A DNA stretch of 64,000 nucleotides. Source: Acidobacteriota bacterium. Lineage in GTDB: Bacteria; Acidobacteriota; Terriglobia; Terriglobales; Acidobacteriaceae. The stretch spans positions 1-64,000 of the forward strand of contig JAJYCQ010000007.1 in assembly GCA_021778315.1 (NCBI GenBank), in the 5' to 3' direction. Of the stretch, positions 9,286 through 17,992 are shown piece after piece. The notes under the pieces are model-generated. The model was given only the letters and a program-made list of their open reading frames with translations. It did not search any database and was not told the DNA's origin. Positions within the stretch are counted from its first letter, which is position 1. Every line of letters starts with the position of its first letter. A program made the position numbers and the translations under genes.

Positions 9286-9630
9286 CTAGAACTCTTCTTC
9301 GTCCTGCCCATCGCCGCTAGCCGAATAACTTCCAGCCTCTGGCCCATCCAACTCTTCTTCCCGCAAACTCAACGCAATTACGGTGCCCGATTCAAACTCA
9401 ACCGTGAGCGACTCTATCTCCTCGAGCGCTGCCTTCGCAACCATCTCGCCAATCTGCGCGCACAACGCATTCCGATACTCCGGCTCTCCATACGCGATAG
9501 AGAAGTCAGCGAGCAACACATGCGGCCACCCGTACAGCGTCAGCATCGGCCCATCAAACCTCAGCCGCAGGTAGTCGCCGACAAACTCCACCGCCGTCAG
9601 CTCCTGCCCCTCAATCGCGCTGATATCCAT
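9286..9630 (-). CDS. Unknown small acidic protein inside the gcv operon
   Basis: A 114-residue protein sits between the two glycine decarboxylase subunits, 2 nt after gcvPA and 10 nt before gcvPB, so co-expression is almost certain. It has a beta-rich start (AVEFVGDYLRLRFDGPMLTLYGWP), a helical middle (NALCAQIGEMVAKAALEEIESL) and a strongly acidic tail (DGPEAGSYSASGDGQDEEEF). No catalytic motif or membrane segment is seen and no family is recognised. It might be a regulatory or assembly partner of the split P-protein, which is inference from position only. Confidence 0.7.
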   Translation of the reverse strand: MDISAIEGQELTAVEFVGDYLRLRFDGPMLTLYGWPHVLLADFSIAYGEPEYRNALCAQIGEMVAKAALEEIESLTVEFESGTVIALSLREEELDGPEAGSYSASGDGQDEEEF

Positions 9631-9632
9631 CG

Positions 9633-11036
9633 CTACTTCGCTCCCACCAGCTCGCGCTCAAACACGCCCGCGCATACTGCCGCAGCCGCATCCATCTGAA
9701 CCTTCGTCGTTAGCTCGGTCGCACACCACAGCGTCGCGCTCTCGCCCAACTCCGGATACCACTTCGCCAGCGCCAGCCCTCCAACGATCTGCTTTTCCAG
9801 CAACTGCGCATTCATCACGTCTGCAGCAACCGCACTCGTCAACACAAATTCATGGAACCGCGGCGTGCCATCGAACATGGTCTTTGCACCGCTCGCAAGC
9901 AGCGACTTCCGCAAGTAAGCAGCCTTCGCCAAGTTCTGCGCGGCCAACTCCTGCAGTCCCTGCTTGCCATACACCGTCATGAAAATCGTCACCATCAGCG
10001 CAACCAGCGCCTGGTTCGTACAAATATTCGACGTAGCCTTCTCGCGCCGAATATGCTGCTCGCGCGTGCTTAGCGTCAGCACCCATCCGCGCTTGCCATG
10101 GCTGTCCTTGGTCTCGCCGACCAACCGCCCGGGCATCTGCCGCAGGAACTTCTCCTTGCACGCAATCACGCCGCAGTACGGTCCGCCAAATCCCACCGCA
10201 ACGCCAAAGCTCTGCGCCTCGAGCGAAACAATATCAGCCTCCACCGGAGCTTTGACGGCGCCAAGCGAAACGGCCTCGGCAATCGATACGATCAAAAGCG
10301 CGCCCTTCTTATGCGCAATCTCTGCAATGGCCGCCACATCCTCAATCGTGCCAAAGAAGTTCGGCGACTGGATCAGCACCGCAGCCGTCTCCGACGTAAT
10401 CGCGTTATCCAGCGCGGCCAAATCCACACGCCCTGTTTCCGCAACATAGCCAACTTCAGTGATCGGAATCTCCTGGTGCTTGGTCACCGTCGCCATCACT
10501 TCGCGATACTCAGGGTGCACCGTCCGCGCCACCACTGCGCCCTGTCGCCCCGTCACGCGGCAAGCCATCAGCACCGATTCCGCAGCGCCTGTCGACCCGT
10601 CATACATCGACGCGTTCGCAATCTCCATCCCCGTCAGCTCACAGATCATCGTCTGGAACTCGAACATCGCCTGCAGCGTGCCCTGCGAAATCTCCGGCTG
10701 ATAGGGCGTATAGCTGGTCAAAAATTCCCCGCGCTGCACCAGCGAATCAATAATCACCGGACGATAATGCCGATACGCTCCCGCACCAAGAAAGCTCGCG
10801 AAGAGCTTGCCCGCAGGCTGTGCCGCCAGCTCCGCAGCATCGCCGCTGGCAATGTTTGCAGCGAACGCACGGAAGCGGTCTAGCACCTCAGACTCGGAGT
10901 GCTGGCGCGGAATATCGAGGTCATGGGTAAGCCGGTATTCGGCAGGAATCGTCTCGAACAAACTCTCGATCGACGGGACACCGATATCGGCGAGCATCGC
11001 CTCGCGATCGGCTGGCGACTTAGGCAAATAACGCAT
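9633..11036 (-). CDS. gcvPA: Glycine dehydrogenase (decarboxylating) subunit 1
   Basis: A 467-residue N-terminal half of P-protein, forming the heterodimer with GcvPB. Family features are [15 protein letters not shown] at the start, [27 protein letters not shown] and [23 protein letters not shown] 11036 is chosen over an upstream TTG because GAGGG lies 9 nt before it and the product has the family N-terminus. It is 29 nt from gcvH and 2 nt from the next small ORF. Confidence 0.95.
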   Translation of the reverse strand: MRYLPKSPADREAMLADIGVPSIESLFETIPAEYRLTHDLDIPRQHSESEVLDRFRAFAANIASGDAAELAAQPAGKLFASFLGAGAYRHYRPVIIDSLVQRGEFLTSYTPYQPEISQGTLQAMFEFQTMICELTGMEIANASMYDGSTGAAESVLMACRVTGRQGAVVARTVHPEYREVMATVTKHQEIPITEVGYVAETGRVDLAALDNAITSETAAVLIQSPNFFGTIEDVAAIAEIAHKKGALLIVSIAEAVSLGAVKAPVEADIVSLEAQSFGVAVGFGGPYCGVIACKEKFLRQMPGRLVGETKDSHGKRGWVLTLSTREQHIRREKATSNICTNQALVALMVTIFMTVYGKQGLQELAAQNLAKAAYLRKSLLASGAKTMFDGTPRFHEFVLTSAVAADVMNAQLLEKQIVGGLALAKWYPELGESATLWCATELTTKVQMDAAAAVCAGVFERELVGAK

Positions 11037-11065
11037 GAAGGAACCCTCTTGCAATGAAATTCTGG

Positions 11066-11455
11066 TTAGTGTCCGGTCTCTTCCGCTACGAACTTCTCGT
11101 AGTCGGCAGCTGACAGCAGCGCGCCCACTTCATCGGCACTCTTCACTGCGACCTTGATGATCCAGGTTTCGTTGGCCGCTGCGTTGATCGTCTCGGGCGC
11201 GGTGTTTAGCGACTCATTGATGGCGCTTACGCTCCCAGTTACGGGGGAGTACAAATCACTCACCGCCTTCACCGACTCAACCGAGCCGAACGTCGATCCA
11301 GCCTGAATCTCCTGGCCAATCTTCGGCAGTTCGACGAACACAATATCGCCCAGCGAACCCTGTGCGTAGTCAGTAATGCCGACCGTGGCAATGTCGCCCT
11401 CAAGCAGCAGCCACTCGTGCGATTTGGAGTAACGGTATTTCTCCGGATAGCTCAT
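11066..11455 (-). CDS. gcvH: Glycine cleavage system H protein
   Basis: A 129-residue lipoyl carrier protein shuttling the aminomethyl group among P, T and L proteins. The lipoylation site is [15 protein letters not shown], with Lys63 as the modified residue. Its length is normal for the family. ATG 11455 is preceded by GAGGA at good spacing; upstream in-frame sequence reads into the intergenic region after gcvT and is not credible protein. Confidence 0.96.
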   Translation of the reverse strand: MSYPEKYRYSKSHEWLLLEGDIATVGITDYAQGSLGDIVFVELPKIGQEIQAGSTFGSVESVKAVSDLYSPVTGSVSAINESLNTAPETINAAANETWIIKVAVKSADEVGALLSAADYEKFVAEETGH

Positions 11456-11545
11456 GAAAGTCCTCAAAAATTTAGATCGTTCCATAACAATTGTAGGCAG
11501 CACAGCGGTGGAAAGCGAACGGCGGCTGCTAACCGCCCGAAGCAT

Positions 11546-12736
11546 CTAGCTAAGGGGAGTAGTGATGACCGGTGAAGAAACCTTTGGCCGCTTGTAGAAG
11601 GGCGTCGGCACCACGACCGCCTTGACCATCTGGCCGCGAATCTCAACCGCGACCTCGGTTCCCAATTCGATGAACGCAATCGGTACATACGCCAGCGCGA
11701 TGTTTTTCTTCAGGAACGGTGCAGGTGACCCGCTGGTAATCTCGCCGATGCGCGTCCCATCCAGCGAAAATACCGGGTAGCCATCGCGGCCAATACCGCG
11801 TTCCACCATCTCCAGCCCCACCAGCCGCTTTGTCGGACCACCGTTTATCTGGACCTCCAGCAGCGCCTCGCGGCCGATAAAGTCGATGGCCCCTTCAGGC
11901 TCCCTGCCCAGCTTGCAATAACGCCCCAGGTTGGCCTCAAGGACGTTAAGGCTGTCAGAAATCTCATGTCCATACAGCGCCATTGCCGACTCCAACCGCA
12001 GCGTATTCCTCGCTCCCAGCCCACACGGCATGATGCCAAACTCCTCGCCCGCAGCCAGCACTTCCGCCCACACGCCCGCGCTGGTCGGCTCATCCGACGG
12101 CACATAAATCTCAAACCCGTCCTCGCCCGTATACCCGGTTCGTGCGATGAGCACGTTATACAGGCCGCAGACCTTGCCCCATGTAAACCAGTAGTTTTTG
12201 ATCGGCGCGAGGTCAACGTCGGTGAGCTTCTGCAGCGTCGCGGCGGCTTTCGGCCCTTGGATCGCAATCTGGGTGTAGTAATCGCTGACGTTCGTCACAT
12301 GCACTCCGCTCATGCTACCCACGGACTGCCGTACCCACTGCACGTCCTTCTCGCGCGTCCCAGCGTTGATCACCAGCAAGTAGTCATTGTCGCTGAGCTT
12401 ATGCAGGATCAGATCGTCCACAAACGTTCCATTTGGATACAGCATCGCGGTGTAGTGCGCCTGCCCGATCTGCAGCTTCGAAGCGTCGTTCATCAGCAGC
12501 TTCTGCACGGCGGCCAACGAGTTCGGCCCGCGCAACTGGATGTCGCCCATGTGCGATACGTCGAAGATCCCAACTCCAGTCCGCACCGCCATATGCTCTT
12601 CAATCAGCCCGCGATACTGCACCGGCATGTCCCATCCGCCGAAGTCCACCATCTTCGCCTTATGATCGCGATGGACAGAGTTCAGTGCAGTACGGTGAAG
12701 TTGAGATGGGGCCAGAGTTGCGGAGCTGTCAGTCAT
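11546..12736 (-). CDS. gcvT: Aminomethyltransferase (T protein)
   Basis: A 396-residue tetrahydrofolate-dependent aminomethyltransferase, producing methylene-THF and ammonia from aminomethyl-GcvH. Motifs seen are VDFGGWDMPVQY, GIFDVSHMGDI, RTGYTGEDGFEIYVP, GLGARNTLRLESAMALYGHE and the C-terminal GEITSGSPAPFLKKNIALAYV. ATG 12736 is used; the longer frame to 12850 adds a non-conserved tail. It is the first gene of the gcv operon. I looked for a glycine riboswitch in the 158 bp upstream and saw none of its conserved blocks. Confidence 0.95.
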   Translation of the reverse strand: MTDSSATLAPSQLHRTALNSVHRDHKAKMVDFGGWDMPVQYRGLIEEHMAVRTGVGIFDVSHMGDIQLRGPNSLAAVQKLLMNDASKLQIGQAHYTAMLYPNGTFVDDLILHKLSDNDYLLVINAGTREKDVQWVRQSVGSMSGVHVTNVSDYYTQIAIQGPKAAATLQKLTDVDLAPIKNYWFTWGKVCGLYNVLIARTGYTGEDGFEIYVPSDEPTSAGVWAEVLAAGEEFGIMPCGLGARNTLRLESAMALYGHEISDSLNVLEANLGRYCKLGREPEGAIDFIGREALLEVQINGGPTKRLVGLEMVERGIGRDGYPVFSLDGTRIGEITSGSPAPFLKKNIALAYVPIAFIELGTEVAVEIRGQMVKAVVVPTPFYKRPKVSSPVITTPLS

Positions 12737-12894
12737 AGGAGTGTGCCTTCCTCGGCTGCAATGCGCATGTTCCGCCGCCTGCAACCACTTCAAACGATAA
12801 CAAACCGCGAGCCTGACCGCTAACCAGCACCTTCGCGTCACCGTATTCATGACGCGGTTTTTGAAGGCATTGTTACAGCATTTATGCTGAATTC

Positions 12895-13368
12895 CTAATG
12901 CCTTTCACGTCGGTATGCGCGGACGAAGTTGCTGACCGCAAAGTAAGCAAAGCCAAGGAATGCCGCCAGCTGCAGATAGAAAACGGCTGCGGTGTGCGAG
13001 TGAATCGGCAGTCGAATAGCTCCTCGTTGCTTCCACAAACCCTGTGATAGGAAGAGCGCGATCAGCATAAAGAATGAACCTGTAACCTGCAGCCACAACA
13101 CGCTGGAAAATCGTGCCACGGGCGAGAGAACGGACCGTCCGAGCTTGCCGGCATGCTTCTGCGTCTGGGCAACCGTCCGCCGCGTCTCAACCACGCGCTC
13201 GACCACCCTCGAGACCGTGGGCTGTGGCGTCGACGACCGACTCGCCGGGCGCGACGGGCCTGCCGCAGATGGATTGGGGGAGCTCGCCGCGTCCGCCGCC
13301 TTCAGCAGCGACTTCGCCGCATGGCGGGCACCGTACCCCAAAGCGCGACCGAATCGAACCCTGTCCAT
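12895..13368 (-). CDS. Two-helix membrane protein, unknown
   Basis: A 157-residue protein whose first half is basic and Ser/Pro-rich (residues 1-75), with a Val/Arg-rich stretch SRVVERVVETRR. The second half has two membrane segments, VLWLQVTGSFFMLIALFLSQGL and AVFYLQLAAFLGFAYFAVSNF, ending in RAYRRERH. ATG 13368 is the start that avoids a long low-quality N-terminal extension. A short hairpin CAGCAT-AA-ATGCTG follows the stop. No family is recognised. It is divergent from the small gene at 13497. Confidence 0.6.
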   Translation of the reverse strand: MDRVRFGRALGYGARHAAKSLLKAADAASSPNPSAAGPSRPASRSSTPQPTVSRVVERVVETRRTVAQTQKHAGKLGRSVLSPVARFSSVLWLQVTGSFFMLIALFLSQGLWKQRGAIRLPIHSHTAAVFYLQLAAFLGFAYFAVSNFVRAYRRERH

Positions 13369-13496
13369 AGTGCAACCAGTGTACTGTCCCGAGGTTCTTT
13401 CCCGCCCAAGTTCTACCCAGCAGACGTTGTGCTCCGCTTCTGCATCCAAACACCCGTGGCGCGCATTGTGATAATGATGAATAGAAGGGGCTGTGT

Positions 13497-13640
13497 ATGA
13501 AGAAGCTGGTTTGGTTGGTGGGTGGGATGGCGGCAGCGACGGTAGGGTTTCTGGTCTGGGATGCAAGACGCGTCAAACCGGTCGAAGAGTTGGCGCATCG
13601 CCTGGAAGAAGCCTGGGCCGATCACCATACGGTCGTGTAG
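13497..13640 (+). CDS. 47-residue membrane-anchored microprotein
   Basis: A small ORF (ATG 13497, TAG 13638-13640) preceded by GAAGGGG at a suitable distance. The product starts MKKLVWLVGGMAAATVGF, a single hydrophobic segment, then a charged amphipathic tail rich in Glu, Arg and His (VEELAHRLEEAWADHH). The pattern of positive N-terminus, membrane anchor and helical tail supports a real protein. The function is unknown. Confidence 0.6.
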   Translation: MKKLVWLVGGMAAATVGFLVWDARRVKPVEELAHRLEEAWADHHTVV

Positions 13641-13774
13641 CGAGCTTCATCCTCTGGAAATCTTTCCCTTTTCCGGTGTACAGAGGACTTGGCTTCTACT
13701 ACGGCATCAGCGTAGTCTTAGATCAGTCAACACCCGCAGATGCCGTTCCCTCTGACGTTCGCAGGGAATACCCA

Positions 13775-14209
13775 ATGCGTGGGATGGGCATTCCAGCTAG
13801 CAGTGAATTCAAGGCTTTTCCAAAAAGCTTGTTTCCGAAGAACGGGGAGGTGGCATTGAATCAGCAGGTCAAAGACCTTATCCAGAAACTGGGCGAAGCG
13901 ATCCACGAGTCGGTCAGCGAATCCGATCAGATCTCCGGAGTAGTTCGCGAGATACGCGAGCAGGGGTTCGACGTGTTGCTGATGCTCGAAGCGACCATTG
14001 GCCTCAATGAGGTTGAGGATGACGCCGAGGAAGTGGACGTTGACGAGGGAACCGAGGCCGAACCAGGCCCCTTTACCCGCCACGATCTCACTTTCCTGAA
14101 GTCGCTTCGCATCACCACCGAGGAAGTCGAGGCCACCGACACCTCTTCTCCGCAGCTGCCAAAACCGGCGCGTCAGGAATCGAAGCCTCAGGATCCACCG
14201 GACGCCTAG
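13775..14209 (+). CDS. Unknown acidic, helical protein
   Basis: A 144-residue protein starting at ATG 13775, preceded by GCAGGGA. A predicted helical core (NQQVKDLIQKLGEAIHESVSE, then GVVREIREQGFDVLLMLEATIG) is followed by an acidic stretch (EVEDDAEEVDVDEGTEAEPG) and a Pro/Ser/Lys-rich end. No membrane segment or catalytic motif is visible and no family is recognised. The frame is open upstream to 13493, but that part overlaps the microprotein gene and looks non-coding. Confidence 0.5.
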   Translation: MRGMGIPASSEFKAFPKSLFPKNGEVALNQQVKDLIQKLGEAIHESVSESDQISGVVREIREQGFDVLLMLEATIGLNEVEDDAEEVDVDEGTEAEPGPFTRHDLTFLKSLRITTEEVEATDTSSPQLPKPARQESKPQDPPDA

Positions 14210-14334
14210 TCTGCCATCGATTTGCCAAGAATTTCTCGGCGCTGATACTCTCGGGCGTCGCTGGCTGGAGTATTCTGCATCCCAGCAGAGTGCAGACGAC
14301 GGTACCGACTAGATCCGTTCGAGAAGGTGGAATC

Positions 14335-15585
14335 ATGAGAGATACGTTAGGTGTTTTGCTTGCCGGTGGTGCTGGGGAACGGCTCTTTCCGCTCACACGT
14401 GACCGCGCTAAGCCAGCAGTTCCGTTTGCCGGGCAGTACCGCATCATCGATATAACGCTCTCCAACTGCATCAACTCCGATCTCCGTCACGTCTACATCC
14501 TGACCCAGTACAAAGCGCTCTCGCTCAACCGCCACATCCGCGAGGGATGGGGCCCTGTGGTTGCCAGCGAACTCGGTGAGTTCATCGAGATCCTGCCCCC
14601 CATGCAGAGAGTCTCCAAGAGTTGGTATCAGGGCACCGCCGACGCCGTCTTTCAGAACATCTACTCCATCGGGTCCGAGGAGCCAAAGTACGTCCTCATT
14701 CTCTCTGGCGATCACATCTACAAGATGAACTACGCGCTCATGAAGCAACAGCACGTAGACTCCGGAGCCGACGTCACCCTCGCCACTCTGCCCGTCACAC
14801 CCGACAAGGTCTCCGAATTCGGAGTCGTCCAGGTTGCAAAGAATGGGGAGGTCACCGGCTTCGTCGAGAAGCCCAAAGAGACCAGCATTCGCTCCCCCTT
14901 TAACCCCGACATGGTCGACATCTCCATGGGCATTTACCTGTTCAATACCGACGTTCTCCTGCCCGAACTCGTCAAGGATTCCGAAGACCCCGACTCCAAG
15001 CACGACTTCGGCCACGACATTCTGCCCAAGCTCCTCGGCCGCTACAAGGTCAATGCCTACAACTTCGTCGATGAGAATAAGCAGCGAGCTCTCTACTGGC
15101 GCGACGTCGGCACGCTCGAGGCCTACTACGAGGCCAACATGGACATCGCCGCCGTTGCCCCCACGTTCAACCTCTACGACAAAGCCTGGCCCATGCGATC
15201 GCGAGCCTACCAGTATCCGCCCGCCAAGTTCGTCTTCGGCGAGCCCGGCCGCACCGGCATGGGGATCAACTCGATCGTCAGCGCTGGCTGCATCGTCTCC
15301 GGATCGGTTCTGCGCAACTCCGTGCTCTCGCATGATGTGCGAGTAAACAGCTATGCGGACGTCGATTCCAGCGTCATCTTCGCGCACGTCAACATTGGCC
15401 GTCACTGCCGCATCCGCCATGCCATCGTCGACCGCGACTGCCATATCCCGGACGGCACGGTCATCGGCTACGACCCGGCGGAGGATAAGAAAAATTACTT
15501 CGTTACGCCCACAGGCCTCACCGTCGTGACTCGCGATTACTCAGCCTATGAAAACCCCGTCTCTCCAGATTTTCTGCAAGGCTGA
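14335..15585 (+). CDS. glgC: Glucose-1-phosphate adenylyltransferase
   Basis: A 416-residue ADP-glucose pyrophosphorylase that makes ADP-glucose for glycogen synthesis. The N-terminal LAGGAGERLFPLTRDRAKPAVP is the nucleotide-binding signature with the activator-site lysine. FVEKPKE (substrate region) and the C-terminal left-handed beta-helix (VSAGCIVSGSVLRNSVLS) follow. ATG 14335 with GAAGGTGG ahead gives the usual N-terminus MRDTLGVLLAGG. A heptamer array and a hairpin terminator follow the stop. Confidence 0.96.
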   Translation: MRDTLGVLLAGGAGERLFPLTRDRAKPAVPFAGQYRIIDITLSNCINSDLRHVYILTQYKALSLNRHIREGWGPVVASELGEFIEILPPMQRVSKSWYQGTADAVFQNIYSIGSEEPKYVLILSGDHIYKMNYALMKQQHVDSGADVTLATLPVTPDKVSEFGVVQVAKNGEVTGFVEKPKETSIRSPFNPDMVDISMGIYLFNTDVLLPELVKDSEDPDSKHDFGHDILPKLLGRYKVNAYNFVDENKQRALYWRDVGTLEAYYEANMDIAAVAPTFNLYDKAWPMRSRAYQYPPAKFVFGEPGRTGMGINSIVSAGCIVSGSVLRNSVLSHDVRVNSYADVDSSVIFAHVNIGRHCRIRHAIVDRDCHIPDGTVIGYDPAEDKKNYFVTPTGLTVVTRDYSAYENPVSPDFLQG

Positions 15586-15588
15586 GAA

Positions 15589-15620
15589 GCAGGGTTTAGG
15601 GATCAGAGATTAGGGATCAG
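15589..15620 (+). repeat. GGGATTA-type heptamer array (forward)
   Basis: Four degenerate 7-nt units, GGGTTTA, GGGATCA, GAGATTA and GGGATCA, lie directly after the glgC stop. A reverse-oriented array lies at 15664-15688, beyond the terminator, so the terminator is flanked by an inverted pair. Confidence 0.75.
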
Positions 15621-15625
15621 ACAAA

Positions 15626-15658
15626 TACAAAGGCCGCCTCACTGAGGCGGCCTTTGTA
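15626..15658. terminator. Bidirectional intrinsic terminator after glgC
   Basis: A 14-bp perfect inverted repeat (TACAAAGGCCGCCT and its complement) closes a 5-nt loop. It is shared by glgC and the convergent outer-membrane protein gene, and heptamer arrays of opposite orientation sit on either side. Confidence 0.8.
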
Positions 15659-15663
15659 TCTAA

Positions 15664-15688
15664 TACCTGTTGCCTAATCCCTGCTTCT
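15664..15688 (-). repeat. GGGATTA-type heptamer array (reverse)
   Basis: The complement reads GCAGGGATTA, GGCAACA and GG, so this is a short reverse-oriented array. It overlaps the last codons of the following minus-strand gene. Confidence 0.55.
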
Positions 15689-16508
15689 ATCTCTTGCCTA
15701 TCCTGTACACGACGCCCATGGAGATCGCGAAGTACTCGCGCACCTCGGTACCAAGGTGCTCGAACACCAGGTCTGGCTGCAGGCGAATCGCCAACTTCGC
15801 ACTCTCATTGAAGTCGATGCTGCCGCCCACCACACCGTACGGCCCAATGTGGTTGCAGTACAGGCCAAGATTACCCTGCTGTCCTAAACCCTGATCGGCC
15901 GCGCAGGCGCTCACCGGGCTGCTTCCCGGATAGTGGTTCACGGCATAGGTGTAGTCCCCGTAAACCCCGCCGCCTAGTACATGCAAGTCGACCGCAGCAT
16001 AGCGGTTCTTCGGTCCACGATACTGAATTCCGCCCATGCCGATGGTTTGCATGACCAGCACGCGGTTGTAGAACGGGCTGATGACCGGAGTCGTTCCGGC
16101 CCCAAAGCGGGCATCCGCTGCCAAGCCCAGGTGGCGCGTCAGCCAATAGGTTCCCATCGCCTCGCCGCCGCCCATGTTGAAGCGTACCGGAGTATTCTGC
16201 CCCGCCTGGTCGTTCATGAACAGCAAGCCTCCGTAGACCTCCCAGCGGTTGTCATACTTTGGGCCGGTGTAGGGAGCCAGCGCCGCCGCTGTGGCCTGCG
16301 AGACCGCAACCGTCCCCGGAGCAGCCAACGGCCTTTTCGTCTGACTGCTCGACTGCGAGTCGCTCGCCGCCGGATTCGGAGTTTGTGCCATCGCGGACGG
16401 TGTTCCAGCGGAGACAGCGATCGCCAGGCCCAGAAACAGGCCAAAGGTCGTCGCGCAGGCCACCGTACGGGTGGCAGGGTGTAGGGTCTTCTTGATCGGT
16501 TGCAGCAT
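15687..16508 (-). CDS. Probable outer-membrane beta-barrel protein
   Basis: A 273-residue exported protein. ATG 16508 starts a signal peptide (hydrophobic TFGLFLGLAIAVSAG, cleavage after AMAQ). A Ser/Gln-rich linker follows, then alternating beta-strand-like segments (WEVYGGLLFM, GGGEAMGTYWLT, LGLAADARFGAG, GPYGVVGGSIDF). The end REYFAISMGVVYRIGKR is a typical barrel-closing strand. Its function is unknown; surface structural or adhesion roles are possible. The longer frame to 16655 adds an implausible Arg-rich leader. It is convergent with glgC. Confidence 0.65.
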   Translation of the reverse strand: MLQPIKKTLHPATRTVACATTFGLFLGLAIAVSAGTPSAMAQTPNPAASDSQSSSQTKRPLAAPGTVAVSQATAAALAPYTGPKYDNRWEVYGGLLFMNDQAGQNTPVRFNMGGGEAMGTYWLTRHLGLAADARFGAGTTPVISPFYNRVLVMQTIGMGGIQYRGPKNRYAAVDLHVLGGGVYGDYTYAVNHYPGSSPVSACAADQGLGQQGNLGLYCNHIGPYGVVGGSIDFNESAKLAIRLQPDLVFEHLGTEVREYFAISMGVVYRIGKR

Positions 16509-16783
16509 CTTCCTCGTTTGCGGGCTCGTGCGAGCGGCGCGGGTGAATCTGGTTTGCGCGCCATCACGAAGCCTCGTCTTGAGGATGTCGCGGAGCGTCT
16601 CTTCAAGGATATACCGGCGAACGCCTATGCCAGCCCCTCGAGGCGCCTTTTGCATCCAAATCGCCGCCCGCAGCGTAATCTACTTGACTGCCTGAGTTCT
16701 ACAACCGGACATGAATCGTGGATCGTGCGACAATGAATCGTCGCCGTCCGGCATACGTCACGGACGGCAGTAGGGAGATTTAT

Positions 16784-17017
16784 ATGGGCGAATTATTCCA
16801 ACCGACGCACCTCATCATCCTCGCGGTGCTGCTCGTGATCCTGTTTGGCGGCAAGAAGCTGCCAGAACTCGGTAAAGGCCTTGGTGAAGGCCTCCGCGGC
16901 TTTAAAGAGGGCATGAAGGGCATCAACGATGACGTCAAGGCGGACGTCAAACCCGCCGAGACGGCGCACGTCGTCACCCCCAAGCCTGACGAAGCGACCA
17001 AGCCTCCCGCCGCTTAG
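16784..17017 (+). CDS. tatA: Sec-independent translocase subunit TatA/TatE
   Basis: A 77-residue Tat pore subunit. It has a short N-terminal membrane helix (THLIILAVLLVILFGG), the FGGKKLPELGKGLG hinge and amphipathic helix, then a charged tail. ATG 16784 follows GGGAG; earlier in-frame ATGs lack a site. The Tat pathway is relevant to the GH28 enzyme at 42859, which has a twin-arginine-like start. tatB and tatC are not in the window. Confidence 0.93.
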   Translation: MGELFQPTHLIILAVLLVILFGGKKLPELGKGLGEGLRGFKEGMKGINDDVKADVKPAETAHVVTPKPDEATKPPAA

Positions 17018-17034
17018 CGCATCTGCATCTCACA

Positions 17035-17073
17035 AGAGCGACGCCCGCGCTACTGTGCGGCCGTCGCTCTTTT
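17035..17073 (+). terminator. Intrinsic terminator after tatA
   Basis: The stem AGAGCGACG/CGTCGCTCT has an inner loop and is followed by TTT, 17 nt after the tatA stop. Confidence 0.7.
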
Positions 17074-17107
17074 CGATTTCAGATCCCCAGCACGAGGTCG
17101 TCTCTGC

Positions 17108-17968
17108 ATGAAATTCAAGTCTCCGCATCTCATCCCTCCCCATTCCAAGGTCCGACTCTCGCGCATATCCACTACCAACCACGATGGCATCGTCGATAAG
17201 GATGCAGCGGACGCCGTCGTCGCCAAACACCGCGAACAACTTGAAGCCCTCCAGGAGGTCTTCTACGCCTCCCAGAAGAAAGCCCTGCTCATCGTCCTAC
17301 AGGGCATGGACACCGCCGGCAAGGACGGCACCATCCGCCACATCTTCTCCGGCATCAACCCGCAGGGCTGCGACGTCTCGTCCTTCAACGTCCCCACGCC
17401 CCTCGAAGCGCAGCATGAATTCCTGTGGCGCTGCCAGAAGCGAGTCCCCGCCCGCGGCATGATCGGCATCTTCAACCGCTCCCACTACGAGGATCTTCTC
17501 TCCCCCTGGGTCCACGGCAAAATCGACGACAAGACCGTTCCCCGCCGCCTCAAGGACATCAACGCCTGGGAGCAGACCCTGACCGACGAAAATGTCGTGA
17601 TCCTCAAGTTCTATCTCCACATCTCGCGCGCCGAGCAGACCGATCGCCTGCAGGCCCGCATCGACACCCCCGACAAGCGCTGGAAGCTCTCTCCCGCCGA
17701 CTTCGCAGAGCGCCAATTCTGGCCAAAGTACATGGACGCCTACGAAGACATTTTGCGTCATACCAGCCACAAACACGCTCCCTGGTTCGTCATCCCCTCC
17801 GATGCCAAGTGGTACCGCAACGTCGCCATCTCCTCGATCCTCGTCGAGGCCATGCGAGGGCTGAACCTCAAATATCCACCGGCGTCGTTCAATCCCGCAG
17901 GCATTGACCTCAAGGAGGAGTCGCCCTCGCAGGTCGCAAAGCATGCCGCCAAGCGTGTTGCAAAGTAG
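17108..17968 (+). CDS. Polyphosphate kinase 2 family protein
   Basis: A 286-residue PPK2-family kinase using polyphosphate to phosphorylate nucleotides, or the reverse. The P-loop region LIVLQGMDTAGKDGTIRH (Walker A-like) lies near residues 62-78. The Walker B/lid region has IFNRSHYEDLL and a conserved WEQTLTDENVVILKFYLHIS. The length matches single-domain PPK2. Which class (ADP or AMP substrate) cannot be told by eye. It is a monocistronic unit between the tatA terminator and the convergent transporter gene. Confidence 0.9.
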   Translation: MKFKSPHLIPPHSKVRLSRISTTNHDGIVDKDAADAVVAKHREQLEALQEVFYASQKKALLIVLQGMDTAGKDGTIRHIFSGINPQGCDVSSFNVPTPLEAQHEFLWRCQKRVPARGMIGIFNRSHYEDLLSPWVHGKIDDKTVPRRLKDINAWEQTLTDENVVILKFYLHISRAEQTDRLQARIDTPDKRWKLSPADFAERQFWPKYMDAYEDILRHTSHKHAPWFVIPSDAKWYRNVAISSILVEAMRGLNLKYPPASFNPAGIDLKEESPSQVAKHAAKRVAK

Positions 17969-17992
17969 GCAATCGCGCCTAACGGCTCCGTC

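Noticed and set aside
7842..9320. Long plus-strand ORF opposite gcvPB (492 residues)
   Set aside because: It is Arg/His-rich, antisense to a clear gene, and a usual by-product of high GC. Similar shadows at 10098, 24555, 51811 and 53762 were rejected for the same reason.
12737..12894. Glycine riboswitch upstream of gcvT
   Set aside because: No tandem aptamer blocks were recognised by eye; covariance search (Infernal, glycine riboswitch model) would settle it.
13493..13774. Upstream part of the 13493-14209 frame
   Set aside because: It overlaps the better-supported 47-residue microprotein and has no protein-like pattern; the ATG 13775 start is preferred.
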